This document shows positions 28,884-39,331 of a stretch of 64,000 bases of DNA, piece by piece. Within the stretch, counting starts at the first letter, position 1. Every line of letters begins with the position of its first letter. The notes under the pieces are model-generated. The model made no database searches and was not told the origin of the DNA. It saw only the letters and a list, made by a program, of their open reading frames with translations. This DNA is from Asaia astilbis JCM 15831 (GTDB lineage: Bacteria; Pseudomonadota; Alphaproteobacteria; Acetobacterales; Acetobacteraceae). Both the position numbers and the translations under genes were made by a program. The stretch is from contig NZ_BAJT01000008.1 of the NCBI RefSeq assembly GCF_000613845.1, positions 62,001 through 126,000 of the forward strand, read 5' to 3'.

Positions 28884-29123
28884 TCAGAGTTCGTTTTGAA
28901 GCGCAATGCGCGAGGCTTCGCCGCGGCGCAGGGCGAAGCAGGTAGAGCCAAGACGCACGGCAATCGGATCGTGTCCGACCGGACCTGTCGCGACAATCTG
29001 AACCTGGGCGCCCGGGATGAAGCCGAGTTCTCCGAGGCGCACGGCGATCGGATCGTCTGTCATGCGTGCGATGACCTGACTGATCACCGCGTGAGCCCCC
29101 TTGGGAAGGGTGTCGAGTGTCAT
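28884..29123 (-). CDS. feoA: Ferrous iron transport protein FeoA
   Basis: A 79-residue SH3-like beta-barrel protein (RLGELGFIPGAQVQIV, then DPIAVRLGSTCFALRRGEASRI), the canonical FeoA fold. It is thought to act on the FeoB G domain. ATG 29123 follows AGGTGG at a suitable distance; a GTG at 29135 is an alternative. No clear Fur box was seen in the roughly 130-bp upstream region. Confidence 0.93.
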   Translation of the reverse strand: MTLDTLPKGAHAVISQVIARMTDDPIAVRLGELGFIPGAQVQIVATGPVGHDPIAVRLGSTCFALRRGEASRIALQNEL

Positions 29124-29256
29124 TGGTAAAACCACCTGAGCAAAAGCTGGCGCCTCTGAGAACGCGTCTTAATTGCCTAGATAGGGCTTAGCCAAATCTT
29201 AGGGAAGGGGTAAGCGCAAGCAAATAGCCCGCGCCCGAGAGAAGGCGTCGCTCGTC

Positions 29257-29514
29257 TCAAGGTTGAGCCGATAAGGCCCCTCGATAAGCACGGGCAATAT
29301 CGATGGCGCTCGTGAGGGCCGCTCGTGCTTGTGGGCTGTTACGCCAGCATGATGCTTTGAGGTTCAGGCTGATCCGAGTGCAAAGCTCTGTCGCGTCGAA
29401 TTTTGCTAGAGCACATAGAGACTCGATGCCGTTCTGTTCGAGGTGCTGGATGACCTTCGGGCCTATGCCCTTCGCGGAGAGGAGGATCTCACTCTCGGTA
29501 TAGGAAAAGCTCAT
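29257..29514 (-). CDS. Small helix-hairpin-helix protein
   Basis: 85 residues, almost entirely helical, with a helix-hairpin-helix-like turn (LLSAKGIGPKVIQHLEQNGIESLCALAKFDATELCTRI) of the kind found in DUF4332 and related small DNA-associated proteins. The ATG follows AGAGACATC. It stands alone between feoA and the flavoenzyme. Function unknown. Confidence 0.65.
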   Translation of the reverse strand: MSFSYTESEILLSAKGIGPKVIQHLEQNGIESLCALAKFDATELCTRISLNLKASCWRNSPQARAALTSAIDIARAYRGALSAQP

Positions 29515-29776
29515 GATGTCTCTGTCTGTCTTGCAGCGGTATTGTTGTTTCGGAACTCAAGGTCACGAGCGACGATTCCAATCGGGCATAAGTGACAAGG
29601 TTACGCGCACTTTTCGTCCTATGGTGCGTTAGGCTCGCAGTCACTGAGTAAGCACTATGTTAATGTTGTAACGGAGTTGTGTTCTTGCGTCAGAAGGCCA
29701 GCATAACTAGGTAGTCGTTCCCGTTCGGTGTCGGTCTGAACGGTATCCCGAAATAAATACCTCATCCGAGGACGGT

Positions 29777-31348
29777 GTGTTGTCTGAAAACGAGTCGAAT
29801 ACAAACCATGACGTGCTGATTATCGGCGGTGGTCTGGCTGGTCTCACTCTGGCAAAGCAGTTGTTGATAGCGGATCCAGGTCTCGGGATCTGCATTGTCC
29901 ATAACCGCAAATTTCCGAACCCGGAGCGGATCCACAAGGTCGGTGAGTCAACAGTTGAGATCGGGGCATTTTATCTCTCTAATGTCGTGGGGTGCGCCTT
30001 ACACCTTCAGACGGATCATCTCCGGAAGATGGGATTGCGATTCATCCAGACGCTGGGGCAGTCAGATGAGGCAGCTCCCTATCGTGAACTCGGTCTGACT
30101 CACTACGCGCATCATGCCACTTATCAGATCGATCGTGGCAAGCTCGAAAATCATCTGCATGACGAGCTGGGTCGATCAGTTACTTTGATCGAGAACAGCA
30201 AAGTACTGGATTTCGAACGTCAGGGCGACCGCAACGAGGTGTCGATCCGCGACCATGCGGGCAAGGTCAACACGCGCTCCGCCCGATGGGTAGTCGATGC
30301 CTCGGGTCGAGGCCGCGTTCTGATGAAGAAGTTCGATCTCAAGAAAGACGCCGGGATCACACATTCGTCTGTATGGTTTCGTGTGGCTGGCAAGGTCGAT
30401 ATCAACGAGTTTCTCGCATCTTCCGACCCAGAGAACCCGTTTCTCAATGTCGAGGAGAGATGGCGCAGCACAACCCAGTTGGTTGGTAAGGGCTATTGGG
30501 TCTGGATTATCCCGATCGACGAGCAGACGACCAGTGTCGGTATCGTGTTCGATAATTCGATCCACGACCTCTCGACCATGAGCGCTTATCCAATGGCGAT
30601 GACCTGGTTAAAGCACCATGAACCGCGCTTTCATGGATACATGGAAGGAAAAGGGTTCGAGGTGCTCGATTTCGCGATGATGCGAAATTATTCCTATCTC
30701 TCGGGACAATTCCTCTCAGCCGATGGTTGGGCACTCACGGGAGAGGCTGCCGGATTTGTCGATCCAATGTATTCAAACGGGACCGATATGATCGGTCTGG
30801 CAAATACAATGATTACGAACGCCATTACCAAGTCTGATAGTGAAGATCAGATCACCTGGATGAATGGTGTGCTGAGTGAGACCTATGCCGGGTTTGTTGA
30901 CACTCATCGTGACTCATTCAAAAGGTTCGATGACTGGAACTATATATTCGTCAAATCGAGCTGGGACACGACCTTCTATTTTCTCTTCATGTGTGTCCTG
31001 TTCATGAACAGAAAGTTTGAAGATCTCGAGTACATCCATACGATCCACGATCGGATTACAGCGTTTTATGCCCTGCATCACGATGTCATGGTGCATCTCC
31101 GTCAGGCCGATACGGTGACGAGCGACTATGTGATCCCTGATTTCGTCAACCTCGTTGGGTCGATACAGGATTATGCCAATCGGACGATCATCGCCAAGAA
31201 CCAGTCTGATGAAGCCATCACGGCCCTTCTTGATTACAATATGGGAATCCTGAAGGAGCTCGCGGCGTCTATCCTGGAGACGAAAACCTTCGATCAAAAC
31301 TTCTATCACATGAAAGAGCGTCTGGACGCGGCCAGCCCGTCCTTCTGA
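29777..31348 (+). CDS. Flavin-dependent halogenase-like FAD oxidoreductase
   Basis: About 523 residues, uninterrupted. GGGLAG (17-22) forms the FAD Rossmann turn. HKVGEST places a lysine (Lys54) where halogenases have their catalytic lysine. WVWIIP (241-246) matches the WxWxIP signature of FADH2-dependent halogenases, and GEAAGFVDPMYSNGTDM (322-338) matches the FAD-binding end block. The YSNGTD variant is closer to the large poorly characterised halogenase-like clade than to tryptophan halogenases, so halogenation is possible but not certain. A reductase partner or biosynthetic neighbours are absent. Start is GTG 29777 or TTG 29780 after GAGGA. Preceded by a 262-bp intergenic region. Confidence 0.78.
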   Translation: MLSENESNTNHDVLIIGGGLAGLTLAKQLLIADPGLGICIVHNRKFPNPERIHKVGESTVEIGAFYLSNVVGCALHLQTDHLRKMGLRFIQTLGQSDEAAPYRELGLTHYAHHATYQIDRGKLENHLHDELGRSVTLIENSKVLDFERQGDRNEVSIRDHAGKVNTRSARWVVDASGRGRVLMKKFDLKKDAGITHSSVWFRVAGKVDINEFLASSDPENPFLNVEERWRSTTQLVGKGYWVWIIPIDEQTTSVGIVFDNSIHDLSTMSAYPMAMTWLKHHEPRFHGYMEGKGFEVLDFAMMRNYSYLSGQFLSADGWALTGEAAGFVDPMYSNGTDMIGLANTMITNAITKSDSEDQITWMNGVLSETYAGFVDTHRDSFKRFDDWNYIFVKSSWDTTFYFLFMCVLFMNRKFEDLEYIHTIHDRITAFYALHHDVMVHLRQADTVTSDYVIPDFVNLVGSIQDYANRTIIAKNQSDEAITALLDYNMGILKELAASILETKTFDQNFYHMKERLDAASPSF

Positions 31349-31443
31349 CGCATCACGTCTCGTCGGTCATGTCGGTTGGGAGTGGTTTGTAAGCACTGAG
31401 CACCCGTCCTATAAGTTGGGGCCACACCGGGCGGGAGCACATC

Positions 31444-33143
31444 ATGCGTGAGACGATCGAACAGCGGATTCAACAAGGCGTCGGTAACAGCCTGCCGATC
31501 TTGTAATCCGCAATGTCGGGCTCTTCGATCTGGTGACGGGCGAGATTTTGCCCGGAGATATCGCTATCTGCGGCGACCGAGTGGTTGGTACGCTGGACCG
31601 TTACGAGGGCAAGCGCGAGATCGATGGAACAGGCAAGATTGCTGTGCCGGGCTTCATTGACACGCATCTTCATGTCGAATCCTCGTTGATCACCCCTTTC
31701 GAGTTCGACCGCTGTGTTCTGCCGCATGGAGTCACAACAGCGATCTGCGATCCGCATGAGATGGCGAATGTCATGGGGACTGCGGCATTCGACTATTTCC
31801 TGGAGTGTGCCAGCCGCACCATCATGGACCTCAGGGTCAATCTGTCGAGCTGTGTCCCTGCAACACCCATGGAGACCTCAGGTGCTGTTCTCGATGCAGC
31901 GGCTCTGGCTCGATATCGGGATCATGCCAAAGTCATCGGCCTTGCCGAATTCATGAACTTCCCCGGTGTGCTGTCCGGTCAGTCCGACTGTGTCGACAAG
32001 CTGGTGACCTTCGCCGAAGGCCATATCGACGGTCATGCCCCTTTGCTTCGGGGCAAGCCGCTCAATGGTTACATCGCTGCAGGGATTTCAACCGATCACG
32101 AGGCGACCGCGGCAGAAGAGGCGCTTGAGAAAATCCGCAAGGGGATGACGATCCTTATCCGCGAGGGATCGGTCTGTAAGGATCTTGAGGCGCTTGCACC
32201 GCTCCTGACCCCGGAAACCTCGCAGTTTTTCGCCTTTTGCACCGATGATCGCAATCCGCTCGAAATTGCCCATGAAGGGCATATCGATTTTCTCATTCGC
32301 AAGGCGATCAGCCTCGGCGTCGCGCCACTCGCGGCTTACCGGGCAGCGTCCCTTTCGGCGGCACGAGCCTTCGGGTTGAGAGATCGCGGGCAGATCGCCC
32401 CCGGCCTGCGTGCAGATATTGTTCTTCTGGATGATCTGCAAACCTGCCAGATCGCTCAGGTTTTCTCGGCGGGCCGTCCGGTCGACGAGGCCATCTTTGA
32501 GGCGCGTGAGGTGATAGCTCCCGTCGGCTATGGCTCCGTCAAGCTTGCGGCACCGGTCGTGGTGGATGATTTCGCCGTTCCGGGAACCGGTCAGCACCAG
32601 GCCGTGATCGGGATCATTCCGGGTCAGATCATCACCGAGTTTCTCCGTTGCGATTTGCCAGCCGCGGATGGGAAGGTGCTGGCCGATAAAACGCAGGATG
32701 TCGCCAAGATCTGCGTGATCGCGCGCCATGGCAAAAATGGAAATATCGGCCGTGGTTTTGTCAGAGGGTTCGGACTGACAAGAGGGGCGCTCGCGTCCTC
32801 GGTCGGACATGACAGTCACAATCTCTGCGTTGTGGGGATGAGCGACGAGGATATGGCTCAGGCAAGTGCCCGTCTGGAGGAGTTGGGGGGCGGCTTTGTG
32901 GCCGTTGAAGACGGTAAGGTCATTGCGGAGCTTAGCCTGCCGATCGCAGGCCTGATGAGCGATCAGCCTTTTGAGACGGTGCAAGCAGATCTCGAAGCTC
33001 TGCGCGCGGCGGTGTCCCGGATGGGCGGCAAGCTGGAAGAACCCTTCCTGCAGCTTGCATTCCTTCCGCTACCGGTCATTCCCCATCTCAAGATCACCGA
33101 TCTGGGCCTTATCGATGTGAACACGATGAGCCTCGTTTCCTGA
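31444..33143 (+). CDS. ade: Adenine deaminase (frame break near 31486)
   Basis: An amidohydrolase of the adenine deaminase type that converts adenine to hypoxanthine plus ammonia. Metal motifs are [13 protein letters not shown], the [12 protein letters not shown] block, and [10 protein letters not shown]. The C-terminal domain has [19 protein letters not shown]. The continuous frame starts at GTG 31533, but the true N terminus lies in another frame: ATG 31444 ([14 protein letters not shown]) after GGGAG. Adding one A at 31486-31487 (TAACAG to TAAACAG) gives [19 protein letters not shown], which is the family pattern. It follows the flavoenzyme by 95 bp. Hypoxanthine would feed the xdh enzyme encoded in the same window. 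Confidence 0.93.
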
Positions 33144-33201
33144 TTGTGTCTCCCTCTCGCCTCAGCTGATTTGATGCAAAAGGGCGGCAGGTTCTGGCGG
33201 A

Positions 33202-34713
33202 TCAGAAATTCGTTGTGATCTGTCCACCCAGGATCGCTGCGTCTTTGAACGTGTTTGTGGCACCGGGATTTTGCAGGTACTGAAAATCGAACTGCAAAGA
33301 CGTCGCGGTCATGAGATGGACGCTGTAAAACGCCTCGTAGACCTGTTCCCAGTTCTGCACACCGTAGACGTTGCCCCACTGGTTGGACACGAAGGGCAGG
33401 CCGAGGGCTGCTGATGATTCCTGCTGCAGGCGGATGGATCGGCTCATATTCATGTGCTGGAACATGATGCCGATTTCGTCCAACGGTCTGTTCCAGGGAG
33501 TGCCGCTTTGCAGCAATCCGATCCACTCATGGTCGCGCATGGCCACGACGTTGCCTTGAGCGTAGCCGGCTCCCCCGATCACGATCAGACCGTTGGAAAG
33601 GCCTTTGCCGCTTCTGACAAGCATCTGATCGAACATCAGCCAGCTTGACCACATGCCCGACTGGGTGCGCGCTTCCAGCCCGCTCGCCTGATAGGAACCG
33701 CCATAACGGTCCTCGTAGAGATGGGGATAGCGCGAATTATCGTAGTAGAATCCGATCTTGTAATGACCGGGCAGCTTGTCCGTGCCGAAAGCCGGGTCCC
33801 ACCCTGCTTCGAATTGCGAGCTGAGCTTCCCGAGCCCGTCCTGGGCGAGAGCCCAGCCTGAGATACCACCATTGAAAGCGTGCGGGCTCACCGCAAACAG
33901 CCCGCCCATGATATAGGTGCGTTCTGTCGGTCTGACGCGCAGAACCGCACCGATATTGGCTGAAGGCCAGTCGCGGCCTCCTGGCGCATATTTTCCTGGC
34001 GCGAAATTGCCGCAGACACTGACATTCATGAAGTTACAGGCAAGCGGATCGAAATCGAAAAAGGTCCCGGTCGGAATGACACCAGCGGACAGAATGACGC
34101 GGTCATTCAGGAAAGTCTTGTCGGCGTACATCGAGACGAGATGAGCGACGACATTGCCGCGTGATCCATAGATCTGCTCAGGATTGGAAACATAATCGCC
34201 AAGTGTCGAACTGAAATTGCGACCATGGCCGTTGACGACCAGAAGATGGGTCCAGAACCCGTTGATCCCAGCCAGCTTCTGCCAGTCGATATCGAGTTCG
34301 GCAGCAACCTGACCGGCGAAGACGTTATCCCGGGTGCGGCCGCCAGTCACATTCCCCATATATTCTTCGTTGAGCGCGATATTGAGAAAGATGCCTCTCT
34401 TCTGCATCCAGCTCTGGGCACCGCCCCAGTCACCCAGCAGATGCGGGTTCCCATAAAGTGAGGGGACGAGGGGGCCGATTGGCACGGCTCCCTGTCCGGC
34501 TATGGGAAAGCCGATAGCGGTATAATGATCGCTATCGAGCGTTTTAGCGGTCTCCGTCTGGGCCTGTGCCGAAGAAGAAAGCAGACCGAACACCAGACAG
34601 GTCAGCGCCAAAGTACACATCCATCCCAGCCGTGACGGCTGACGCGGTGCGCGCGCAGACGTTTCGGCGTGGTCTGCATGAGGGGCAGGTCTTGATCTTA
34701 CTTTGTCTGTCAC
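33202..34713 (-). CDS. oprB: OprB-type carbohydrate-selective porin
   Basis: 503 residues. The signal peptide region is preceded by a basic N terminus (LGWMCTLALTCLVFGLLSSSAQAQ). The OprB pattern follows: HLLGDWGGAQSWMQKRGI, NGFWTHLLVVNGHGRN, and many aromatic-rich beta strands ending in a C-terminal phenylalanine, the outer-membrane assembly signal. It would let sugars, probably GlcNAc oligomers given its neighbours, cross the outer membrane. It is downstream of nagA on the same strand (143-bp gap). Confidence 0.9.
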   Translation of the reverse strand: MTDKVRSRPAPHADHAETSARAPRQPSRLGWMCTLALTCLVFGLLSSSAQAQTETAKTLDSDHYTAIGFPIAGQGAVPIGPLVPSLYGNPHLLGDWGGAQSWMQKRGIFLNIALNEEYMGNVTGGRTRDNVFAGQVAAELDIDWQKLAGINGFWTHLLVVNGHGRNFSSTLGDYVSNPEQIYGSRGNVVAHLVSMYADKTFLNDRVILSAGVIPTGTFFDFDPLACNFMNVSVCGNFAPGKYAPGGRDWPSANIGAVLRVRPTERTYIMGGLFAVSPHAFNGGISGWALAQDGLGKLSSQFEAGWDPAFGTDKLPGHYKIGFYYDNSRYPHLYEDRYGGSYQASGLEARTQSGMWSSWLMFDQMLVRSGKGLSNGLIVIGGAGYAQGNVVAMRDHEWIGLLQSGTPWNRPLDEIGIMFQHMNMSRSIRLQQESSAALGLPFVSNQWGNVYGVQNWEQVYEAFYSVHLMTATSLQFDFQYLQNPGATNTFKDAAILGGQITTNF

Positions 34714-34856
34714 TTTTCCTGATCCGGTTAATCGTCCTGTCGAGGGGGCAACCTCTTTGGGATGGACGCATTACCAGAAAGTCATGAAAGACGGACACAG
34801 TAGGGCAGTACAAGATTTCGTGTCACTCTATTGCGGGATGGTGACGTATTGCGTCT

Positions 34857-35989
34857 CTAAGGGGCGCTTTTCTGCGTGTTTTCAAAAGTTTTGCGTCCGC
34901 CGACCCAGACCTCACGAATTTGAAGTGCGTGATCGAGCACGACCACGTCGGCCATTTTTTGAAGGGCAAGACTCCCACGATCTGCGAGTCCCAGATACTT
35001 GGCTGGATTACTGCTCACCAACCGGCTTGCTCGATAAGCGACTTTCCGTGGGTGACGGCATTTCGCAAGGCCTGATCGAGCGTGAGCACACTTCCGGCCA
35101 GCGACCCGTTAGGCAGGCGCACAACGCCCCCCTCAATCAGAACATCCTGACCGCCCAGTGTGCTCGGCCCATCGGCTTGCCCGGCGCCGCGCATGGCATC
35201 GGTCACAAAGAGAAGCCGGTTCTGCATCAACTTCGACGCCAGCTTGAAACTTGCGGGATGGACATGATGCGTATCGAAAATCATCTCGGCATAGCTTGCC
35301 TCGTGACACATCAGAGCGGTGACCGGGCCGGGCTTGCGTCCCTCAATCGGAAGCATCGCGTTGAAAAGATGCGTGCCGCCCGGCACACCACCGCAGGCAC
35401 AGATTTTATCGAGCGCGGAGAGCGCGGTGTCGTAATCAGCCGTTGTGTGGCCGAGGCTCACTCTGATGCCCGCTTTCGCGAAGCTGGTAATCGCGCTTTC
35501 TGCGTGTTCGATCTCGGGTGCCAGGGTAACGACACGTACGCAGCCAATGGCCATCATCTCTGCGAGCTTGTCGGGAGACGGGGCAATCGTGAAAGGGGGC
35601 TGCGCGCCGAGTTTGTGAGGGCTGACAAAGGGGCCTTCGAGATGAGCGCCGTGAATATGTGGCCCGTCCGGATCGGGATGCCTCATGGCTTCCGCAACGG
35701 CGTGCAGCGCAAAAATCACGTCGCTCCACGGACGTGTAATCGTTGTCGGTAAAAGTGTGGTCGTGCCGTGTCGCATATGAAAGCGGGCGAGGTGCCTGAT
35801 CGCATCGACACCATCCATTGTATCTGCCCCGTCACCACCATGGACATGGCCGTCGATAAAACCCGGCAGGATATAGGTCTGGTCGCAGGCCGTGCCGGGC
35901 TCGATGCTCTGGATGTGACGGTCGAAATGAAGCGTGCCGGGGAGGATGCGGTCGGGTAAAACGATCTGCCCGGAGAGTGACTGGATCAT
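34857..35989 (-). CDS. nagA: N-acetylglucosamine-6-phosphate deacetylase (frame break near 35030)
   Basis: Deacetylates GlcNAc-6-phosphate to glucosamine-6-phosphate. Motifs: PGFIDGHVHGGDGADTMDG, GAHLEGPFV, VSLGHTTADYD, THLFNAMLPIEGR, and FVTDAM. The first frame stops at EQAGW at 35015. Adding one T to the TT at 35030-35031 (minus-strand GGTTGGTG to GGTTTGGTG) continues EQAGLVSSNPAKYLGLADRGS...ADVVVLDHALQIREVWVGG, the normal NagA C terminus, to a TAG at 34857, giving about 377 residues. It overlaps closely with the permease upstream (4 bp apart). Confidence 0.92.
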
Positions 35990-35993
35990 GGTC

Positions 35994-37273
35994 TTACTCT
36001 CTAGCAGTCAGACCGACGCGGCCATAGCGCCATGCATAAGTCAGGATAACGAGATAGGAAGGAACGACAATGGCTGCGAACAAGCCCTGAAAGCCGAAGG
36101 TCGGTTTGAGCCAGACGTAGAATTGAGGAACGATCGCGCCGCCACTATAAGCCATGACCATGAGTGCCGAGGCGAGTGCCGTCATATGCCTGCACCTCGT
36201 ATGGCGATGGGAAACACAGTGGGCATGACCATCGCATTGGTCACGCCCAGCAGGGCGACGCAGAAGACGGAAGCGTATCCCTGAGTGAGATACGCCATCA
36301 CCGTCAAGAAGCAGCCTGTGAGGCAGGAGAGCTGAACGTAGCTCTCCTGCTTGATAAAGCGCGGTACGATAATGAAGCCCATCAGATATCCGATTAGCAT
36401 GCCGCTGAGAGTGAGAGCTGTGAAGAACTTCGTCTCGTCCAGTGGCAGGCCAAAACCCTGACCATACGTACCGATGGCATCTGCAGCCATGACCTCGACG
36501 CCCACATAAAGGAACATTGCGATAAACCCGACGAGAAGATGGGGCTTGAAAAAACGCTGCTGCGATCCCCTTCCTGCGAGGATAACCGGAGCCTCGAGAT
36601 TAGGGAGGGGCGCCACTGTGACAATCAGCGCGATCATCACCAGAATGCCCGCCATAGCGAGATACGGCACATAGAGCGCCTGAACAAAATGGTTGAGCAG
36701 GGCTTCACGAATGGCCGGATTTTTTTCTGTCTGGGCCTGTTCTGCCACAGCACCGATATTGTGCATGACGAGAATACCCAGAACGATGGGGGCCGTGATC
36801 CCGGCCATTTTGTTGCAGATGCCCATGACTGCGATCCTCTGGGCGGCTCGGTCGGAGGGGCCAAGAAGGCTGACCAGAGGGTTGATGACCACCTGCATCA
36901 GAGAAATCCCCGCGCCAAGGACAAGCAACCCTGTGAGCGCACCGGCATAAATGCGCCACGCGACAAATTGTCCGAAAATGGCGATGCCCAGCGCAGAGAG
37001 GAGAACCGAAAGGGCCAATCCCTGCTTGAGCCCCAGCCGACGTGCGAGCAGGGACGTGGGTAACGAAAACAGGAAAAACGAAAAGTAAAACGTCAGAGGA
37101 ATGAAAAAGGAGCTGAACTCACTCAAGGAGAAAGCGACACGCACGAACGAGATGAGCGGGCCATTCAACCAGGTAACAAAACCCATGGCGAAAAAGATCA
37201 GGGCTGCGATCGCCAGCACGCTGTAGCCATGATCACCGACCAGCCGTTCTTTCAGCACGGGGAGATCTGTCAT
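35994..37273 (-). CDS. nagP: FucP/NagP-type sugar:proton symporter, MFS (frame break near 36184)
   Basis: A major-facilitator transporter of the fucose-galactose-glucose symporter family, about 425 residues with 12 predicted helices. Signatures: FFAMGFVTWLNGPLISF at the first helix, GAGISLMQVVINPLVSLLG, and FLYVGVEVMAADAIGTYG. The last part (TALASALMVMAYSGGAIVPQF) is in another frame. One extra T near 36184 joins IAIRGAGI-MTALAS. Located next to nagA, nagB and the kinase, it most likely imports GlcNAc, as NagP does. ATG 37273 after GAGGA is preferred over TTG 37288. Confidence 0.85.
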
Positions 37274-37931
37274 TTTGCCGATCCTCAAACGGGACGAGGG
37301 AAAGATTCATTTCGTCATATGAACCAACCAAACCATAGGAAGGATCGGATGATCGAACCAGCACTTATTCCTGATTACGATGTCACAATAATGGGCGTCT
37401 GTCATAACCACGCTCGCCAAGTTTAAAGTGTGAAGACTCTGTGAGTGACCTGTCTGTGAAAAACGGCTGACGAGATGAAGCGGTATAGTGCTGTCGTCCC
37501 GCTGCTGGAGAGTTGGTGCGGTGAGGTATTCCGTTCGGACGTGAGTGAGTGGCTGTGAAATGCGATCAACGCATGGGCGCTACATCGGTGTCAGCGCGCG
37601 GAGAGGTTGAAAATTGCGTTCCCTCCGACCTCAGAATGAAAGGCTTTGGAATAAATCTTATGAGCAGGATAACTTGTGGTTTACTTATTAACGTAAAGTT
37701 AATTGTAAGTTGCAACGTTATTTTATGAATATATATCAGGGTTTACTTTCTTCTGTGTCTTGCGAAAGAATCCCCTTTTTCTCGAAATTGAGGACATATT
37801 AACTACCAGGTTATTATTATTATTTATGTCTCCTGAACCTGCCTCGGTCCTGATCGTTCAGAAGTTTGCGAGCTTCAAGAGGTTTAGCGGAGCATGTGTG
37901 TCACGTTTTATTTTAGAAAATGAAATAAGTT
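37274..37931. promoter_or_regulatory. 658-bp divergent control region nagP / ROK regulator
   Basis: No convincing gene was seen. The right half is AT-rich. It includes TAACGT (37689-37694) and ACGTTA (37715-37720), inverted arms 20 bp apart that could bind the ROK regulator encoded just downstream. Promoters for both divergent genes are expected here; none was assigned with confidence. Confidence 0.35.
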
Positions 37932-39068
37932 ATGTTCTCGACAGGCCATCACCGTATTTTGAGCGTGCTCAGCCGATCCGGTCCCCGAAGCCGGACAGAT
38001 CTCGCGCGCGTCCTTAATTTGAGCAAGGCCAGCGTCACAGCGCTGGTTCGTGAGTTGATCGAACAGGGCATTCTGGATGAGCGCGAACGTGTGTTTGGGT
38101 TCGGGCGGCCCGCGATCATGCTGGGTCTTCGTCAGGACGCTGCAAGCTTTATCGGTATCTCCCTACAGTCTGATCCAGCCCAGATCGTTCTGACCGATGC
38201 CCTAGGGCAGGTGCATCTCCGCAAATCGATACCGCGTTTGACCGATGTCGATGCCTGCCTCGGCGTCATGATCGACGCGATTGAGGAAATTCAGTCGGCC
38301 TATCCAATGGGGATCGGTGTGCTGGCTGGGATAGGTATCGTTATTGCCGGTATTGTATCGCGCGATCGCAAGGTTTGTCTGACATCGACCTCGCTAGGTT
38401 GGAAAGATGTCGATATCGGCCAGCGCCTTGCGGCTCTGACGGGTTTGCCGGTTTTTGTCGAAAATGATGCCAATGCATTGATTATCAGCGAGCAGCTTTT
38501 TGGCCAGTCGGGCGGCGTGTCGGATTTCAGCCTCGTCTTCGTCGGTGAGGGCATTGGTGGCGCTCATATCGTCGACCGGCGCCTGCATCGGGGTCATCAT
38601 GGTGGGGCAGGCGAAATGTCGCACTCTCCGATCACTCTTGGTGAAGGGGCGTCGCTTTGTCGTTGCGGCAACCGGGGCTGTCTTGAAACCGTTGCTGCGC
38701 TCCCTGCCATTCTCGGCGCGGCGCGGCGCGCAGGTTTGCCGGGCGAGATGGGTAAACTGCTCGAATTGGCAGCTGAGGGACAAGCAGATGCAATCGCTAT
38801 ATTGCGCCAAGCTGGTACAGCGCTGGGTGCAGCCCTGACCCAGCTTATCCAGTTCGCAGATCCGGCTCGAATTGTGGTCCGATTGGATCCCCTTCTCCTG
38901 CAAAGCACCTTTTCGGAGGCGCTCAAACAGACTGTCGATACCCATCTGCAACGCCGGAAAGGCTATGAGACCGAGTTGGTCCTAGGAGCCCTCCATTCGG
39001 GCGATTTCGCCACAGGAGCGGCCAGCCTTGCCGCACAGGAGTTTCTGTTCGGTGCCTCTTTTCTCTAA
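37932..39068 (+). CDS. ROK-family transcriptional regulator (NagC/Mlc-like)
   Basis: 378 residues. An N-terminal winged helix-turn-helix (ILSVLSRSGPRSRTDLARVLNLSKASVTALVRELIEQGILDE) is joined to a ROK sugar-kinase-like domain with FVENDANALIISEQLFG, the glycine-rich FVGEGIGGAHIVDRRLHRGHHGGAGE, and the zinc-binding CRCGNRGCLE. NagC-type regulators repress GlcNAc genes until GlcNAc-6-phosphate binds. Position between nagP/nagA and the hexosaminidase supports that role. Confidence 0.9.
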   Translation: MFSTGHHRILSVLSRSGPRSRTDLARVLNLSKASVTALVRELIEQGILDERERVFGFGRPAIMLGLRQDAASFIGISLQSDPAQIVLTDALGQVHLRKSIPRLTDVDACLGVMIDAIEEIQSAYPMGIGVLAGIGIVIAGIVSRDRKVCLTSTSLGWKDVDIGQRLAALTGLPVFVENDANALIISEQLFGQSGGVSDFSLVFVGEGIGGAHIVDRRLHRGHHGGAGEMSHSPITLGEGASLCRCGNRGCLETVAALPAILGAARRAGLPGEMGKLLELAAEGQADAIAILRQAGTALGAALTQLIQFADPARIVVRLDPLLLQSTFSEALKQTVDTHLQRRKGYETELVLGALHSGDFATGAASLAAQEFLFGASFL

Positions 39069-39331
39069 ACGTTGGACGTTCTGAGCAGGCCGGATCTTCT
39101 GCATCCGGGTGAAGATCATTTCTCATGAGTGGCAAAAATTTTCGGTTGTTTCGAGTGACCTTGCCGTAAGCCCTTGCTCTCCGAGCAGACAGGTGGATGA
39201 TCGGGATCTAAACATTCGCGTGTTGTTCGCTGTCAGAGGTCGTGTATTTCGTCACCGTTGCGGCCGCCTATTTCGGAACAGGACGTTGCTTGAGCTCAAG
39301 AAGACGGTGCTGAGGTAGAGGACGAGGCTCG

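Noticed and set aside
29136..29256. Fur box upstream of feoA
   Set aside because: No GATAATGATAATCATTATC-like sequence could be seen; only unspecific AT-rich segments.
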